Source of the DNA: Sphingomonas sp. Leaf339
GTDB taxonomy: Bacteria; Pseudomonadota; Alphaproteobacteria; Sphingomonadales; Sphingomonadaceae
Direction: 5' to 3'
Assembly: GCF_001426195.1 (NCBI RefSeq)
Contig: NZ_LMRS01000023.1
Location: 186,001 to 250,000 of the forward strand
Length of the DNA stretch: 64,000 nt
The notes under the pieces were generated by a model that worked only from the letters and a program-made list of their open reading frames with translations, had not been told where the DNA came from and did not search any database. Made by a program: the position numbers and the translations under genes. Shown here piece after piece: positions 1-8,052 of this stretch (its first letter is position 1; every line of letters begins with the position of its first letter).

Positions 1-471
1 TTGGCGCGCGAGGGATTGCCGCTGCACGCGCAGCATGTCGACCCGATCGATACTGGCACGCTGGTCGATATCTTCCGCGACGATCCCGCCGCCTCGCTGC
101 TCGGCACCGATGCGCTGCGCGACGGGGTGGACGTGCCGGGCCATTCGCTGCGGCTGGTGGCATTGGAGGGGGTGCCATGGCCGAAACCCACCGTGTTGCA
201 CGCCGCGCGCAAGCTGGCGGGGGGCGGTTCCGCCTATGACGACCGCATCGTGCGGGCGCGTCTGGCGCAGGCGTTCGGTCGGCTGATCCGGCGCGCCGAC
301 GATCGTGGTGCCTTCGTGCTGCTGTCCGCCGCCATGCCGTCGCGCCTGCTGGGTGCCTTCCCGCCGGGCGTGCCGATCTCCCGCGTCACGCTCGACGAAG
401 CGGTCGCGCGGGTAAGTGCGCGGCTTTCCTCCGACGCGCGCATCGGGCATGAGGAAGTCCTGCCCGATTGA
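1..471 (+). CDS. DinG/YoaA-type ATP-dependent DNA helicase, C-terminal end (cut by window edge)
   Basis: About 156 codons are visible, open at the left edge, so the true start lies outside the window. The segment matches the second RecA-like domain of XPD/DinG-family superfamily 2 helicases. It has a GTDALRDGVDVPG stretch (motif V region, where the helicase engages DNA), then VALEGVPWPKPT, and a motif VI-like QAFGRLIRRADDRG with the arginine pair expected to act as the finger in ATP hydrolysis. The iron-sulfur and Walker motifs would lie upstream and cannot be checked. DinG-type helicases unwind DNA structures and R-loops during repair. The stop at 469-471 is followed 10 bases later by the sixA-like gene on the same strand, so the two may be cotranscribed. 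The family is clear; the exact paralogue (DinG or YoaA) is not. Confidence 0.82.
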   Translation: MAREGLPLHAQHVDPIDTGTLVDIFRDDPAASLLGTDALRDGVDVPGHSLRLVALEGVPWPKPTVLHAARKLAGGGSAYDDRIVRARLAQAFGRLIRRADDRGAFVLLSAAMPSRLLGAFPPGVPISRVTLDEAVARVSARLSSDARIGHEEVLPD

Positions 472-481
472 CGGAGAGTCC

Positions 482-1018
482 ATGAAGACGCTGACCCTGC
501 TCCGCCATGCGAAATCGGGCTGGGACGATCCCGTCGCACGCGATTTCGATCGGCCGTTGAACCCTAAGGGGCGGCGGGCGGCGCAGTTGATCGGCCGCCA
601 TCTGCGCCAATCGGCCTGCACCTTCGATCACGTCATCGCCTCGCCGGCGGTCCGCGTGGTCGAAACGCTGGCGGAGATCGGCGAGGGTTACGGCGCGGCG
701 CTGGCCCCCGAATGGGATCGCCGCATCTACCTCGCCTCCGCCGCGACGCTGCTCGATATCGTCCACGAACTGCCCGAAATGGCAACGCGCGTGCTGCTCG
801 TCGGGCATAATCCGGGGCTGGAGGATCTGGTGCTGACGCTGGTGCCGGACGACGGCGCGGTGCTGCGCGACGAGGTTGAGGCCAAATATCCTACCGCGAC
901 GCTCGCCGAGATGACCCTGGACGGTCGCTGGACGGCGGCGGGACGTGGCACCGCTACGCTCGCGCGCTTCACCCGTCCGCGCGACCTCGATCCGACGCTG
1001 GGACCCGACAGCGACTGA
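482..1018 (+). CDS. SixA-type histidine phosphatase
   Basis: The 178-residue protein belongs to the histidine phosphatase (phosphoglycerate mutase-like) superfamily. The catalytic LLRHAKSGWDD motif is at residues 6-16, with the RH pair at 8-9, and the second conserved block VGHNPGLEDL is near 107-116. In enterobacteria SixA removes phosphate from phosphohistidine in HPt domains or from the nitrogen phosphotransferase system; the substrate here is unknown. The ATG at 482 is chosen because it puts the RHA motif at the very N-terminus as in the family, and it follows ACGGAGAG, a good ribosome binding site. An in-frame earlier start would add 22 residues unlike the family. The length is normal. 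It lies just after the helicase end. Confidence 0.85.
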   Translation: MKTLTLLRHAKSGWDDPVARDFDRPLNPKGRRAAQLIGRHLRQSACTFDHVIASPAVRVVETLAEIGEGYGAALAPEWDRRIYLASAATLLDIVHELPEMATRVLLVGHNPGLEDLVLTLVPDDGAVLRDEVEAKYPTATLAEMTLDGRWTAAGRGTATLARFTRPRDLDPTLGPDSD

Positions 1019-1047
1019 ACATGACGGCAAATTCATTGGCGACGTTC

Positions 1048-1059
1048 GTTCGATCGAAC
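1048..1059. promoter_or_regulatory. Palindrome before the TetR gene, candidate operator
   Basis: GTTCGATCGAAC is a perfect 12-base palindrome a few bases before the TTG start of the TetR-family gene. TetR regulators of efflux operons commonly bind such dyads over their own promoter, and here the regulator is first in the operon it would control. That this is the operator is inference from position and symmetry only. Confidence 0.4.
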
Positions 1060-1062
1060 TAA

Positions 1063-1710
1063 TTGGCGCCGGTGGTACAGGATCGGCTCCTCGACATCGC
1101 GATCAGCGAATTCGGCTCGAAAGGGCTGGAGGGCGCTAGCACGCGCGGGATCGCCGCGGCGGCGGGTACGGCCATGTCGTCGATCACCTATCATTATGGC
1201 GGCAAGGAGGGACTATACCTTGCCGCTGCCGATCGCATCGCGGAACGCATGGCGACGATGATCGCGGAACCGCTGGAGGCGGAGCAGCACATCGCCGCCG
1301 ATGACGCGGACGGCGCGCGCGCGGGCATTCACCGCTTCCTCGGTCGCCTCGCCGACAAGATGGCAAGCGACGAGAATGCCGACTGGACGCTGTTCATCCT
1401 GCGCGAACAGATGAAGCCGGGCGAGGCATTCGATCGCATCTATGGCGGCGTGATGGGCCAGATGGTGTTGATGGTGGCCGATCTGGTCTGCATCGCCACC
1501 GGCTGCGCCGACGCCCGCACCGCCCGCATCGCGACCATCACGCTGATGGGTCAGGTAATGGCGCTGCGGTCGAGCCGGGCGACCTGCCTGCGATTGCTGG
1601 AATGCGACACGCTGACCGCTGCCGACGTGGCGGACATCAAGGCGCGGATCGACGCCAATATCGATGCCATTCTCCATTCGATGCGTGCTGAGGAACAGGG
1701 CCGGGCATGA
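1063..1710 (+). CDS. TetR/AcrR-family regulator, CecR-like
   Basis: The 215-residue protein has an N-terminal TetR helix-turn-helix at about residues 8-55 (RLLDIAISEFGSKGLEGAST followed by ITYHYGGKEGLYL, the usual recognition-helix pattern). The C-terminal region resembles the CecR/YbiH type (DUF1956). It is first in a run with HlyD, EmrB-like MFS and outer-membrane efflux genes, and its stop overlaps the HlyD start (ATGA), so it is very likely the repressor of that pump. In E. coli, CecR likewise controls a neighbouring HlyD-type gene. The start is uncertain: TTG at 1063 follows directly on an in-frame TAA, and GTG at 1072 is the alternative; neither has a clear ribosome binding site. A palindrome at 1048-1059 may be its operator. 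Confidence 0.88.
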   Translation: MAPVVQDRLLDIAISEFGSKGLEGASTRGIAAAAGTAMSSITYHYGGKEGLYLAAADRIAERMATMIAEPLEAEQHIAADDADGARAGIHRFLGRLADKMASDENADWTLFILREQMKPGEAFDRIYGGVMGQMVLMVADLVCIATGCADARTARIATITLMGQVMALRSSRATCLRLLECDTLTAADVADIKARIDANIDAILHSMRAEEQGRA

Positions 1711-2828
1711 GCGACCAGAACGACAATCAAGACACCGCAGCCGACGATGGCGCGGACGACAACGACTCGGCGGAGGCCGCAAAGAAGCCGTCCGTCTTCA
1801 AGAAGCCGCTGTTCTGGATCATCCTGATCGGCGTCGTCGCGGTGCTGGTGATCGGCGGCGTGCTGTACTGGCTCGACGCGCGGCAATATGAATCGACCGA
1901 CGACGCGTTCGTCGACACGCATATCGTCCGCCTCGCGCCGCAGGTCGCGGGCACGCTGGTGCAGGTCGCCGATCTCGACAATCGCCATGTCCAGGCGGGG
2001 CGCCTGCTCGCGGTCATCAAGGCATCGGGCCGCGACGCGCAGGTGGCCGAGGCTCAGGCCAACGAGCAACAGGCCCGCGCGCAGTTCGCGCAGGCGCAGG
2101 CACAGGTGACGGCGGCGATCGCGACGCAGACGCAGGCGGCGGCACAGGCGCGCGTGCCGATGGCGGCGGCGGTGAAGGCGCGGCAGGATCTGGCGCGCTA
2201 CGAAGCCCTGTTGCGGCTCGACCCGAATGCGGTGGCGGGCCAGCAACTCGATCAGGCACGGGCGACCGCGCGCCAGACCGCGGCGGATGCGGCGGCGGCG
2301 CGCGAACAGATCGATACCGCCGCGGCGCAGGTGTCGGTCGCGCGGCGTCAGGTCGGTGCGGCGAAGTCGGTGATCGACGCCCGGCGTGCGCAGATCGATC
2401 AGGCCAATGTCGCGATCAGCGACCTGCGCCTGACCGCGCCGGTGTCGGGCCAGGTGGTCAACCGGCAGGTCAATATCGGCTCCTATGTCGGGCCGGGTAC
2501 GCAGTTGATGGCGATCGTCCCCGACCACATGTGGGTGACCGCGAATTTCAAGGAAACGCAGCTGACGCTGATGAAGATCGGCCAGCCGGTCGACATCCAT
2601 GTCGACGCGTATCCCGGCATCGATTTCAAGGGCCATGTCGATTCGATCCAGCGCGGCGCCGGTCAGGCGTTCGCCCTGCTGCCGCCGCAGAACGCGACGG
2701 GTAATTACGTGAAGGTGGTGCAGCGCGTGCCGGTACGGATCGCGTTCGATGCGCAGAATGGCCCCGACCCGCGCCGCTATCCGATCGGCCCCGGCATGTC
2801 GGTGGTGCCGACGGTGAAGGTGCGCTGA
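1707..2828 (+). CDS. HlyD/EmrA-family periplasmic adaptor of a multidrug efflux pump
   Basis: The 373-residue protein is a membrane fusion protein. It has an acidic cytoplasmic N-terminus (residues 1-33), one membrane helix at about 36-56, a biotinyl-lipoyl-like half-domain (DDAFVDTHIVRLAPQVAG), a long Ala/Gln-rich coiled-coil hairpin at about 110-230, the returning lipoyl half (LTAPVSGQVVNRQVNIG) and a beta-barrel domain. It should bridge the inner-membrane MFS pump encoded next with the outer-membrane channel after it. Its start overlaps the TetR stop by 4 bases, and the following gene begins 1 base after its stop, so translational coupling is likely. Length and domain order are typical of EmrA. 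The exported substrate cannot be read from sequence. Confidence 0.93.
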   Translation: MSDQNDNQDTAADDGADDNDSAEAAKKPSVFKKPLFWIILIGVVAVLVIGGVLYWLDARQYESTDDAFVDTHIVRLAPQVAGTLVQVADLDNRHVQAGRLLAVIKASGRDAQVAEAQANEQQARAQFAQAQAQVTAAIATQTQAAAQARVPMAAAVKARQDLARYEALLRLDPNAVAGQQLDQARATARQTAADAAAAREQIDTAAAQVSVARRQVGAAKSVIDARRAQIDQANVAISDLRLTAPVSGQVVNRQVNIGSYVGPGTQLMAIVPDHMWVTANFKETQLTLMKIGQPVDIHVDAYPGIDFKGHVDSIQRGAGQAFALLPPQNATGNYVKVVQRVPVRIAFDAQNGPDPRRYPIGPGMSVVPTVKVR

Positions 2829-2829
2829 C

Positions 2830-4431
2830 ATGGCCGCCGCCGGTGCCGCGCCGCAATGGTCGCCCAGTCGGTCGGCGGCGGGGCGGTACAGCCCCTGGCT
2901 GATCGTCGCGATCATCTCGATCCCGACCTTCATGGAGGTGCTCGACACCTCGATCGCCAACGTCGCGCTCGATCATATATCGGGCGGGCTGTCGATCACC
3001 ACCGATCAGGCGACCTGGGTGCTGACCAGCTACCTCGTCGCCAACGCGATCATCATCCCGATCTCTGGTTGGCTGAGCGATGCGATCGGGCGGAAACGAT
3101 ATTTCCTGTTGTCGATTGCGCTGTTCACGCTCGCCTCGCTGTTGTGCGGGCTGGCGCCGAACATTCAAACGCTGGTGCTGGCGCGCGTGTTGCAGGGGAT
3201 CGGCGGCGGTGGGCTCGCGCCGGTCGAACAGTCGATCCTGGCCGATACGTTTCCACCGGCCCAGCGCGGCATGGCGTTCGCCGCCTTTGCGATCGTCGTC
3301 GTCGTCGGACCGGTGCTGGGGCCGACGCTGGGCGGATACATCGTCGAATATTCCAGCTGGCACTGGGTGTTCCTGATCAACGTGCCCGTCGGCATCGCCG
3401 CCTGGTTTCTGGTCGAGACGTTCGTCGACGAGCCGGATCAGGTGAAGAAGGACCGTGATGAGCGGTTCAAGGATGGCCTGCACATCGATTATATTGGCGT
3501 CGCACTGGTGGCGCTCGGCCTCGGCTTCCTCGAACTCACCTTCGATCGCGGCGAGCGCGAGGACTGGTTCGCCAGCGGTTTCATCATCATGTCGTCGATC
3601 GTCGCGGCGGTATCGCTGATCTCGCTGGTCATCTGGGAATTGAACCACAAGGACCCGGTGATCGATCTGAAGCTGTTGAAGAACCGCAACTTCGCGCTGA
3701 CGATCGGCGTGATGGGCGTGACCGGCATGATCCTGTTCGGCACGACGCAGCTGATCCCGCAGATGCTGCAACAGGTGCTGGGATACAGCTCGCTCGATGC
3801 CGGCCTCGCGCTCACCGCTGGTGGTCTGGCGACACTGGTGATGGTGCCGTTCGCGGGGCGGCTGAGCGGCGTCGTGGATGTCCGTTTCCTGCTGTTGCCG
3901 GCCTTGTTGGTGCAAGCGTTTGCGCTGTGGAACATGAGCCATCTGAGCGCCGATATCGCCTTCTCCGACGCCGCGTTCGCGCGGCTGTTCCAGGCGATGG
4001 CGCTGCCGTTCCTGTTCGTGCCAATCAACGCGATCGCCTATGTCGGATTGAAGCAGACACAGACCGCACAGGCATCCAGCCTGTTGAACGTATCGCGCAA
4101 TCTGGGCGGGACGTTGGGCATCGCCTTTGCGCAGACCTCGCTCGCCGGCGGATTGCAGCGGCATCAGTCGGAACTGACGCAGACGCTCAACCCGCTCGAC
4201 CCGAACTATACCGACTGGATGGCAAAGGCGACGGCGGCGTTCGGTGGACAGAGCGATCCGGCCGGCACGGCGATGGCGGTGCTGTATAGCCAGATGCAGC
4301 GTCAGGTGGCGATGCTGGCCTTTCTGGACGTGTTCCGATCGATGATGGTCGTCGTGCTGGTGGTCGCGCCGCTGGTGTTGTTCATGCGCTCCGGCAAGAC
4401 CGGTGGCGCACCTGCTGGAGGAATGCATTGA
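2830..4431 (+). CDS. EmrB-like MFS drug:H+ antiporter (DHA2 family, 14 TM)
   Basis: The 533-residue protein is an inner-membrane major facilitator of the 14-helix DHA2 family. It shows the DHA2 signature FMEVLDTSIANVAL near residue 37, the loop 2-3 motif GWLSDAIGRKR, and motif C (VVGPVLGPTLGGYI) in helix 5, which marks antiporters. It should exchange cytoplasmic toxic compounds for protons and pass them through the HlyD adaptor and the OprM-like channel of the same operon. The ATG is 1 base after the HlyD stop. Its stop TGA shares the A of the ATG of the next gene (TGATG). Confidence 0.93.
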   Translation: MAAAGAAPQWSPSRSAAGRYSPWLIVAIISIPTFMEVLDTSIANVALDHISGGLSITTDQATWVLTSYLVANAIIIPISGWLSDAIGRKRYFLLSIALFTLASLLCGLAPNIQTLVLARVLQGIGGGGLAPVEQSILADTFPPAQRGMAFAAFAIVVVVGPVLGPTLGGYIVEYSSWHWVFLINVPVGIAAWFLVETFVDEPDQVKKDRDERFKDGLHIDYIGVALVALGLGFLELTFDRGEREDWFASGFIIMSSIVAAVSLISLVIWELNHKDPVIDLKLLKNRNFALTIGVMGVTGMILFGTTQLIPQMLQQVLGYSSLDAGLALTAGGLATLVMVPFAGRLSGVVDVRFLLLPALLVQAFALWNMSHLSADIAFSDAAFARLFQAMALPFLFVPINAIAYVGLKQTQTAQASSLLNVSRNLGGTLGIAFAQTSLAGGLQRHQSELTQTLNPLDPNYTDWMAKATAAFGGQSDPAGTAMAVLYSQMQRQVAMLAFLDVFRSMMVVVLVVAPLVLFMRSGKTGGAPAGGMH

Positions 4432-5966
4432 TGCGTGCGCGCGCTTCGATCGTGGGGCCGGCGCTGGCGGCGATGCTGCTGGCCGGCTGCACCGTCGGCC
4501 CGAACTATCGCCCGCCCGCCATGGACGTGCCGGCGGCGTTCGTCGGCCCGCAGGTGGCGGCAGCACCCGGCGTGTCGATCGATCCCGCCCGCTGGTGGAC
4601 GGCGTTCGGCGATCCGCAATTGGACGGCCTGATCGACCGCGCGCTGAAGGACAATCCAGACATCGCCATCGCCGCGTCGCGCGTGCGGCAGGCGCGGACG
4701 CAGGAGATCGTCGCGCGGGCAGCGGGGCGGCCGACCGTCAACGCATCGGCGAACGCCACCGCGCTGGAATTCAGCAAGAACGCCGGCCTGTCGACGATCG
4801 CCCGCTCGTTCAGCGGCGGCGATACCGGTGGTGCCAACAACAGTGGTGGAACTGGGGTCGGCACCGGATCGGGCATCGCCCTGCCGGGACGCGGTATCAC
4901 CACCTTCGCGGCGGGCTTCGACGCCAGTTGGGAACTCGACCTGTTCGGCGGTGTCCGTCGCCAGCAGGAAGGGGCGCGCGCGCGGACCGAGGCGGCAATC
5001 TGGTCGCGGCGCGATGCGGCGGTGACGCTGGCCGCCGAAGTGGCGCAGGCGTATTTCGCGCTGCGGCTGGACCAGGTGCAGGCCGCGACGATCGACCAGG
5101 AACTGATCCGCCAGCGCCGCGCGCTCCAGATCGCCGGCAACGTCGCCAAGGTCGGGCTGGTGCCGCCGATCGACGTGACCCGCCAGCGCGGCTCGATCAC
5201 CGCGACCGAGGCACGGGCCGAACCGATCCGCGCCGATATCGACGTGCGGATGCATGCGCTGGCGATCCTGCTGGGCGAGCCGCCCGCGGCGCTGATGGGC
5301 GAGCTGGCAGCGATGCCGGTGCGGACGCTGGCAGTGCCGACGATCCCGGCGGGGCTGCCATCCGACCTGTTGCGCCGTCGCCCCGACGTGCGCGCGGCGG
5401 AGCGCGATCTGGCGGCGTCGACCGCCGATATCGGCGTCGCGGTAGCGGACCTCTATCCGAAATTCAGCCTGACCGGCGTCGCCCAGCTCATCTCAACCGC
5501 GCTCGGCAACCTGTTCTCGGGCGACAGCCTGCAATTGACGAGCAGTGGCGCGGTGCAGTTTCCGCTGGTCGATTTCGGCCGGCGCAAGGCGACTGTGACC
5601 GCGCGCGAGGAGGATCGCGAACAGGCGTATCTGCGCTATCGCACGACGGTGTTGCAGGCGTTGCGCGATGTCGAGGACCCGCTGACCCAGATAGCCGGTG
5701 AACGGCGGCGCAACGCGGCGCTCGCCCGCGCGGTGACGGATGCGCAGAGTAGCGCGTCGGCGCTGGAGGCGCAGTACCGCACCGGCTTCATCGCACAGGA
5801 CAGCCTGTTGAACGCCCAGTCCGACGTGCTGTCCGCGCGCGAGCAACTGGCCGCCAGCGACGCGCAATTGCGCCAGCTGACGGCGGCGTTGTTCAAGGCG
5901 ATGGGCGGCGGCTGGTCGGAGGGTGACGACGTGCCGCCACGCCCTACTTCACCTGCGACACCATGA
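4431..5966 (+). CDS. OprM/NodT-family outer-membrane efflux lipoprotein
   Basis: The 511-residue protein begins with a lipoprotein signal ending in LLAGC (Cys20), followed by TVGPNYRPP, the usual start of NodT/OprM-type channels, and two outer-membrane efflux repeats. It should form the trimeric exit duct for the MFS pump encoded upstream. The ATG at 4431 is preferred over a TTG 3 bases earlier because GGAGGA stands 8 bases before it and it overlaps the pump stop as TGATG. A Gly/Ser/Asn-rich insertion (about residues 126-145) lies before AAGFDASWELDLFGG. The 3' end overlaps the opposite-strand gene by 23 bases. Confidence 0.93.
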   Translation: MRARASIVGPALAAMLLAGCTVGPNYRPPAMDVPAAFVGPQVAAAPGVSIDPARWWTAFGDPQLDGLIDRALKDNPDIAIAASRVRQARTQEIVARAAGRPTVNASANATALEFSKNAGLSTIARSFSGGDTGGANNSGGTGVGTGSGIALPGRGITTFAAGFDASWELDLFGGVRRQQEGARARTEAAIWSRRDAAVTLAAEVAQAYFALRLDQVQAATIDQELIRQRRALQIAGNVAKVGLVPPIDVTRQRGSITATEARAEPIRADIDVRMHALAILLGEPPAALMGELAAMPVRTLAVPTIPAGLPSDLLRRRPDVRAAERDLAASTADIGVAVADLYPKFSLTGVAQLISTALGNLFSGDSLQLTSSGAVQFPLVDFGRRKATVTAREEDREQAYLRYRTTVLQALRDVEDPLTQIAGERRRNAALARAVTDAQSSASALEAQYRTGFIAQDSLLNAQSDVLSAREQLAASDAQLRQLTAALFKAMGGGWSEGDDVPPRPTSPATP

Positions 5967-6441
5967 GCCGCAACGAGGCGGCGTCGCTGCCGGCGATCTG
6001 GAGCAGATAGCGACCGGGTCGAAGGTCGAAATCGACCATCTTGCGCACGTCCGAACACGCCGGACCATGACCATGCGCGGCGGGGTCGATCGCCTTGCCG
6101 CCGCCCACGACATCGATCCACGCGCTGCTGCCCAATGCCACGCGGTAACGACCGGCGGCCGGCGCGGTGAACGCAAACAACCCGCCGCGGCTATCAACGC
6201 TGCCGCGATTTGCCGGAGCGACGCGATATGTGACCTGCGCGGCGGGCGGTAACGCCGCCTGTCGCGAGGCACCGACTGGTAGGGCGGGGGCCGCACCGAC
6301 CGACGCCGCCGCCACGATCGGCGTTGCCGCCGACCAGCCGGCCGGATCGGCGGATCGCCCGGCCACGCAGGGCGCTGCGTGGATATCCGGCGCCGCGTTC
6401 GCTTGCAGCGCCGCCGCCAGCGCTATCGCCATCCCGATCAT
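5944..6441 (-). CDS. Small secreted protein of unknown function
   Basis: The 165-residue protein is not confidently recognised. It has an apparent signal peptide (MIGMAIALAAALQANAA), an Ala/Pro-rich middle, and a C-terminal part with YRVALGSSAWIDVVGGG and HGPACSDVRKMVDFDLRPGRYLLQI. That looks like a small periplasmic beta-rich domain of the kind that follows pre-peptidase C-terminal sequences. The ATG at 6441 is chosen because GGAGAG lies 6 bases before it and the signal peptide then starts at once; ATG codons at 6456 and 6498 are alternatives without such a site. It follows the GMC oxidoreductase on the same strand with a 63-base gap, so it may be in that transcript. Similar short proteins in sphingomonads sometimes carry an enzyme name in databases, which I would not trust here. 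Confidence 0.6.
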   Translation of the reverse strand: MIGMAIALAAALQANAAPDIHAAPCVAGRSADPAGWSAATPIVAAASVGAAPALPVGASRQAALPPAAQVTYRVAPANRGSVDSRGGLFAFTAPAAGRYRVALGSSAWIDVVGGGKAIDPAAHGHGPACSDVRKMVDFDLRPGRYLLQIAGSDAASLRLMVSQVK

Positions 6442-6504
6442 GCCCGTCTCTCCCATCGACCGGCTACGGCTATATCCCGGCGGATATGCCGTAGCCAATA
6501 GATG

Positions 6505-8052
6505 TCACGCGCCCTTCAAAAACCGGTCCGCCGTCCGCAAACTCAACGCCATGATGGTCAGCGCCGGATTGGCGGCGAGCGAACTCGGGAAGATCGAGTT
6601 GTCGCAGATCCACAGATTGTCGATGTCGAAGCTGCGGCCCCAGGGATCGACGACGGCCACGTCGCCGTTATCGCCCATCCGGCAAGTGCCGATCGTATGC
6701 GCCGCCCGCGGCAGCACCATGATGTCCTGTGCGCCGGCTGCGCGCCAGATCGCGGTCATCGTGTCGGTCGCGTGGGCATCGATCGCCTGTTCGTTGGCAT
6801 TGTAGCCGAACGTCACGCGCGCCTTGGGCAGGCCGAACGCGTCCGTCTCGTCCGCCAGCGTCAGGCGATTGTCGTCATGCGGCAGGCATTCGCCGTTGAT
6901 GCCGATCCCGGCGAGGTGAAGGTAATCGTCCATCAGCGCGGTCAGGCCGCGACCCCAGCGCCGGCCGCCGCGCGCGATCGTCGTCGCCAGCGTCATCGGC
7001 AAGACGCCCAGGCTCTGCATCAGATAGCCGCCGGTGAAATCGGCCCCGGCAGCGCGCACCATATCCTCGCTGATGAGCGACGACGGATAACCGCGATTAC
7101 AGCGCATCTCCGCATCGAAGCGACCCCAGACCTGCGTCGCGACATGTGCCATGAAATTGCGCCCGACCTGCCCGCTGGAATTGGCGAGGCCGAGATGGAG
7201 CAGCAACCGCGGTGTCTCCACCCCGCCGCCGCACAGGAACACCGCGCCGCAATGCTGGCGATGCTCGATCCCGTCACGGACATAGACCACCGCCGTGACG
7301 CGGCCGCGCGCATCGCGCTCGACCCCGGTCGCCATGCAGCCGGGCCTGATCTCGGCCCCGTGTCCGACGGCGAGTGGCAGATAGGTGGTGTCCATGCTGG
7401 TCTTGGCGGCATTGCGGCACCCCTGATGGCAGGTGCCGCAATTGACGCACGCCTGACGAAGGTCACCGCCCTCCTGCTGCCAGTCGCGCGATACAACGGC
7501 GGCGGGCGCATCGGTCGTGGCGATGCCGAGCGCCGCACAGCCCGCCGCCATCGCATCGGCGGATGCATTGCGCGCAACGGGTGGCAACGGATAGCGCCGC
7601 GCCTTGTCCCACGGATAATCCGCCGGGCCGGACACGCCGATGAAGCGCTCGACCTCCTCGATATACGCGATCAGCTCGTCATGACGGATCGGCCAGTCAA
7701 CGCCGTCGCCGGTCAGCGATTGCAGCCGCAGGTCGCGCGCATCGGGGCGCGGGCAGAAGGCGCCCCAGTGCAGCGTCGATCCGCCAACGCCGGTGCCACT
7801 GTTGTTGCCGCCGAACGCCTGCGGCATCGCGCCGTCGCTCAACCGCTCGTCCATCCAGTAGATGTCACTGGCGGCGGTTTCGTCGGGGGTATGATCGCCG
7901 GGTTCCCAATTGGGACCGGCCTCAAGCGCGACGACCTTCAGGCCCGCCTGTGCCAGCCGTGCGAGTAGGGGCGCGCCGCCCGCACCGGTGCCGATCACCA
8001 CCGCATCGACCATATCGGTCGCGGCATATCGACGCATGTGATCCAGCTTCAA
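6505..8052 (-). CDS. GMC-family FAD-dependent oxidoreductase (gluconate/sorbose dehydrogenase-like large subunit)
   Basis: The 515-residue flavoprotein has an N-terminal dinucleotide fold with GTGAGG at residues 21-26, a GTGVGGSTLHWG flavin-attachment block near 87-98, and a C-terminal GMC domain with AHTIGTCRMG and NPALTI carrying the expected active-site His and Asn. Residues 202-212 hold four cysteines spaced C-x2-C-x2-C-x3-C, a ferredoxin-like pattern also seen in membrane-type GMC dehydrogenases. The start is TTG at 8052, because AGGAG lies 8 bases before it; the nearest ATG (8037) is too far from that site. The TTG overlaps the stop of the upstream fusion gene (TTGA), so translation is coupled. 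No Tat signal is visible, so a cytoplasmic location is likely. The substrate is probably an alcohol or sugar; this is inference. Confidence 0.88.
   Translation of the reverse strand: MKLDHMRRYAATDMVDAVVIGTGAGGAPLLARLAQAGLKVVALEAGPNWEPGDHTPDETAASDIYWMDERLSDGAMPQAFGGNNSGTGVGGSTLHWGAFCPRPDARDLRLQSLTGDGVDWPIRHDELIAYIEEVERFIGVSGPADYPWDKARRYPLPPVARNASADAMAAGCAALGIATTDAPAAVVSRDWQQEGGDLRQACVNCGTCHQGCRNAAKTSMDTTYLPLAVGHGAEIRPGCMATGVERDARGRVTAVVYVRDGIEHRQHCGAVFLCGGGVETPRLLLHLGLANSSGQVGRNFMAHVATQVWGRFDAEMRCNRGYPSSLISEDMVRAAGADFTGGYLMQSLGVLPMTLATTIARGGRRWGRGLTALMDDYLHLAGIGINGECLPHDDNRLTLADETDAFGLPKARVTFGYNANEQAIDAHATDTMTAIWRAAGAQDIMVLPRAAHTIGTCRMGDNGDVAVVDPWGRSFDIDNLWICDNSIFPSSLAANPALTIMALSLRTADRFLKGA

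Noticed and set aside
2626..4566. A 646-codon minus-strand open frame opposite the emrB-like gene
   Set aside because: Its composition (runs of His, Arg, Gln, Asp) is that of an antisense frame in high-GC DNA, with no recognisable motif; the plus-strand MFS gene explains the region.
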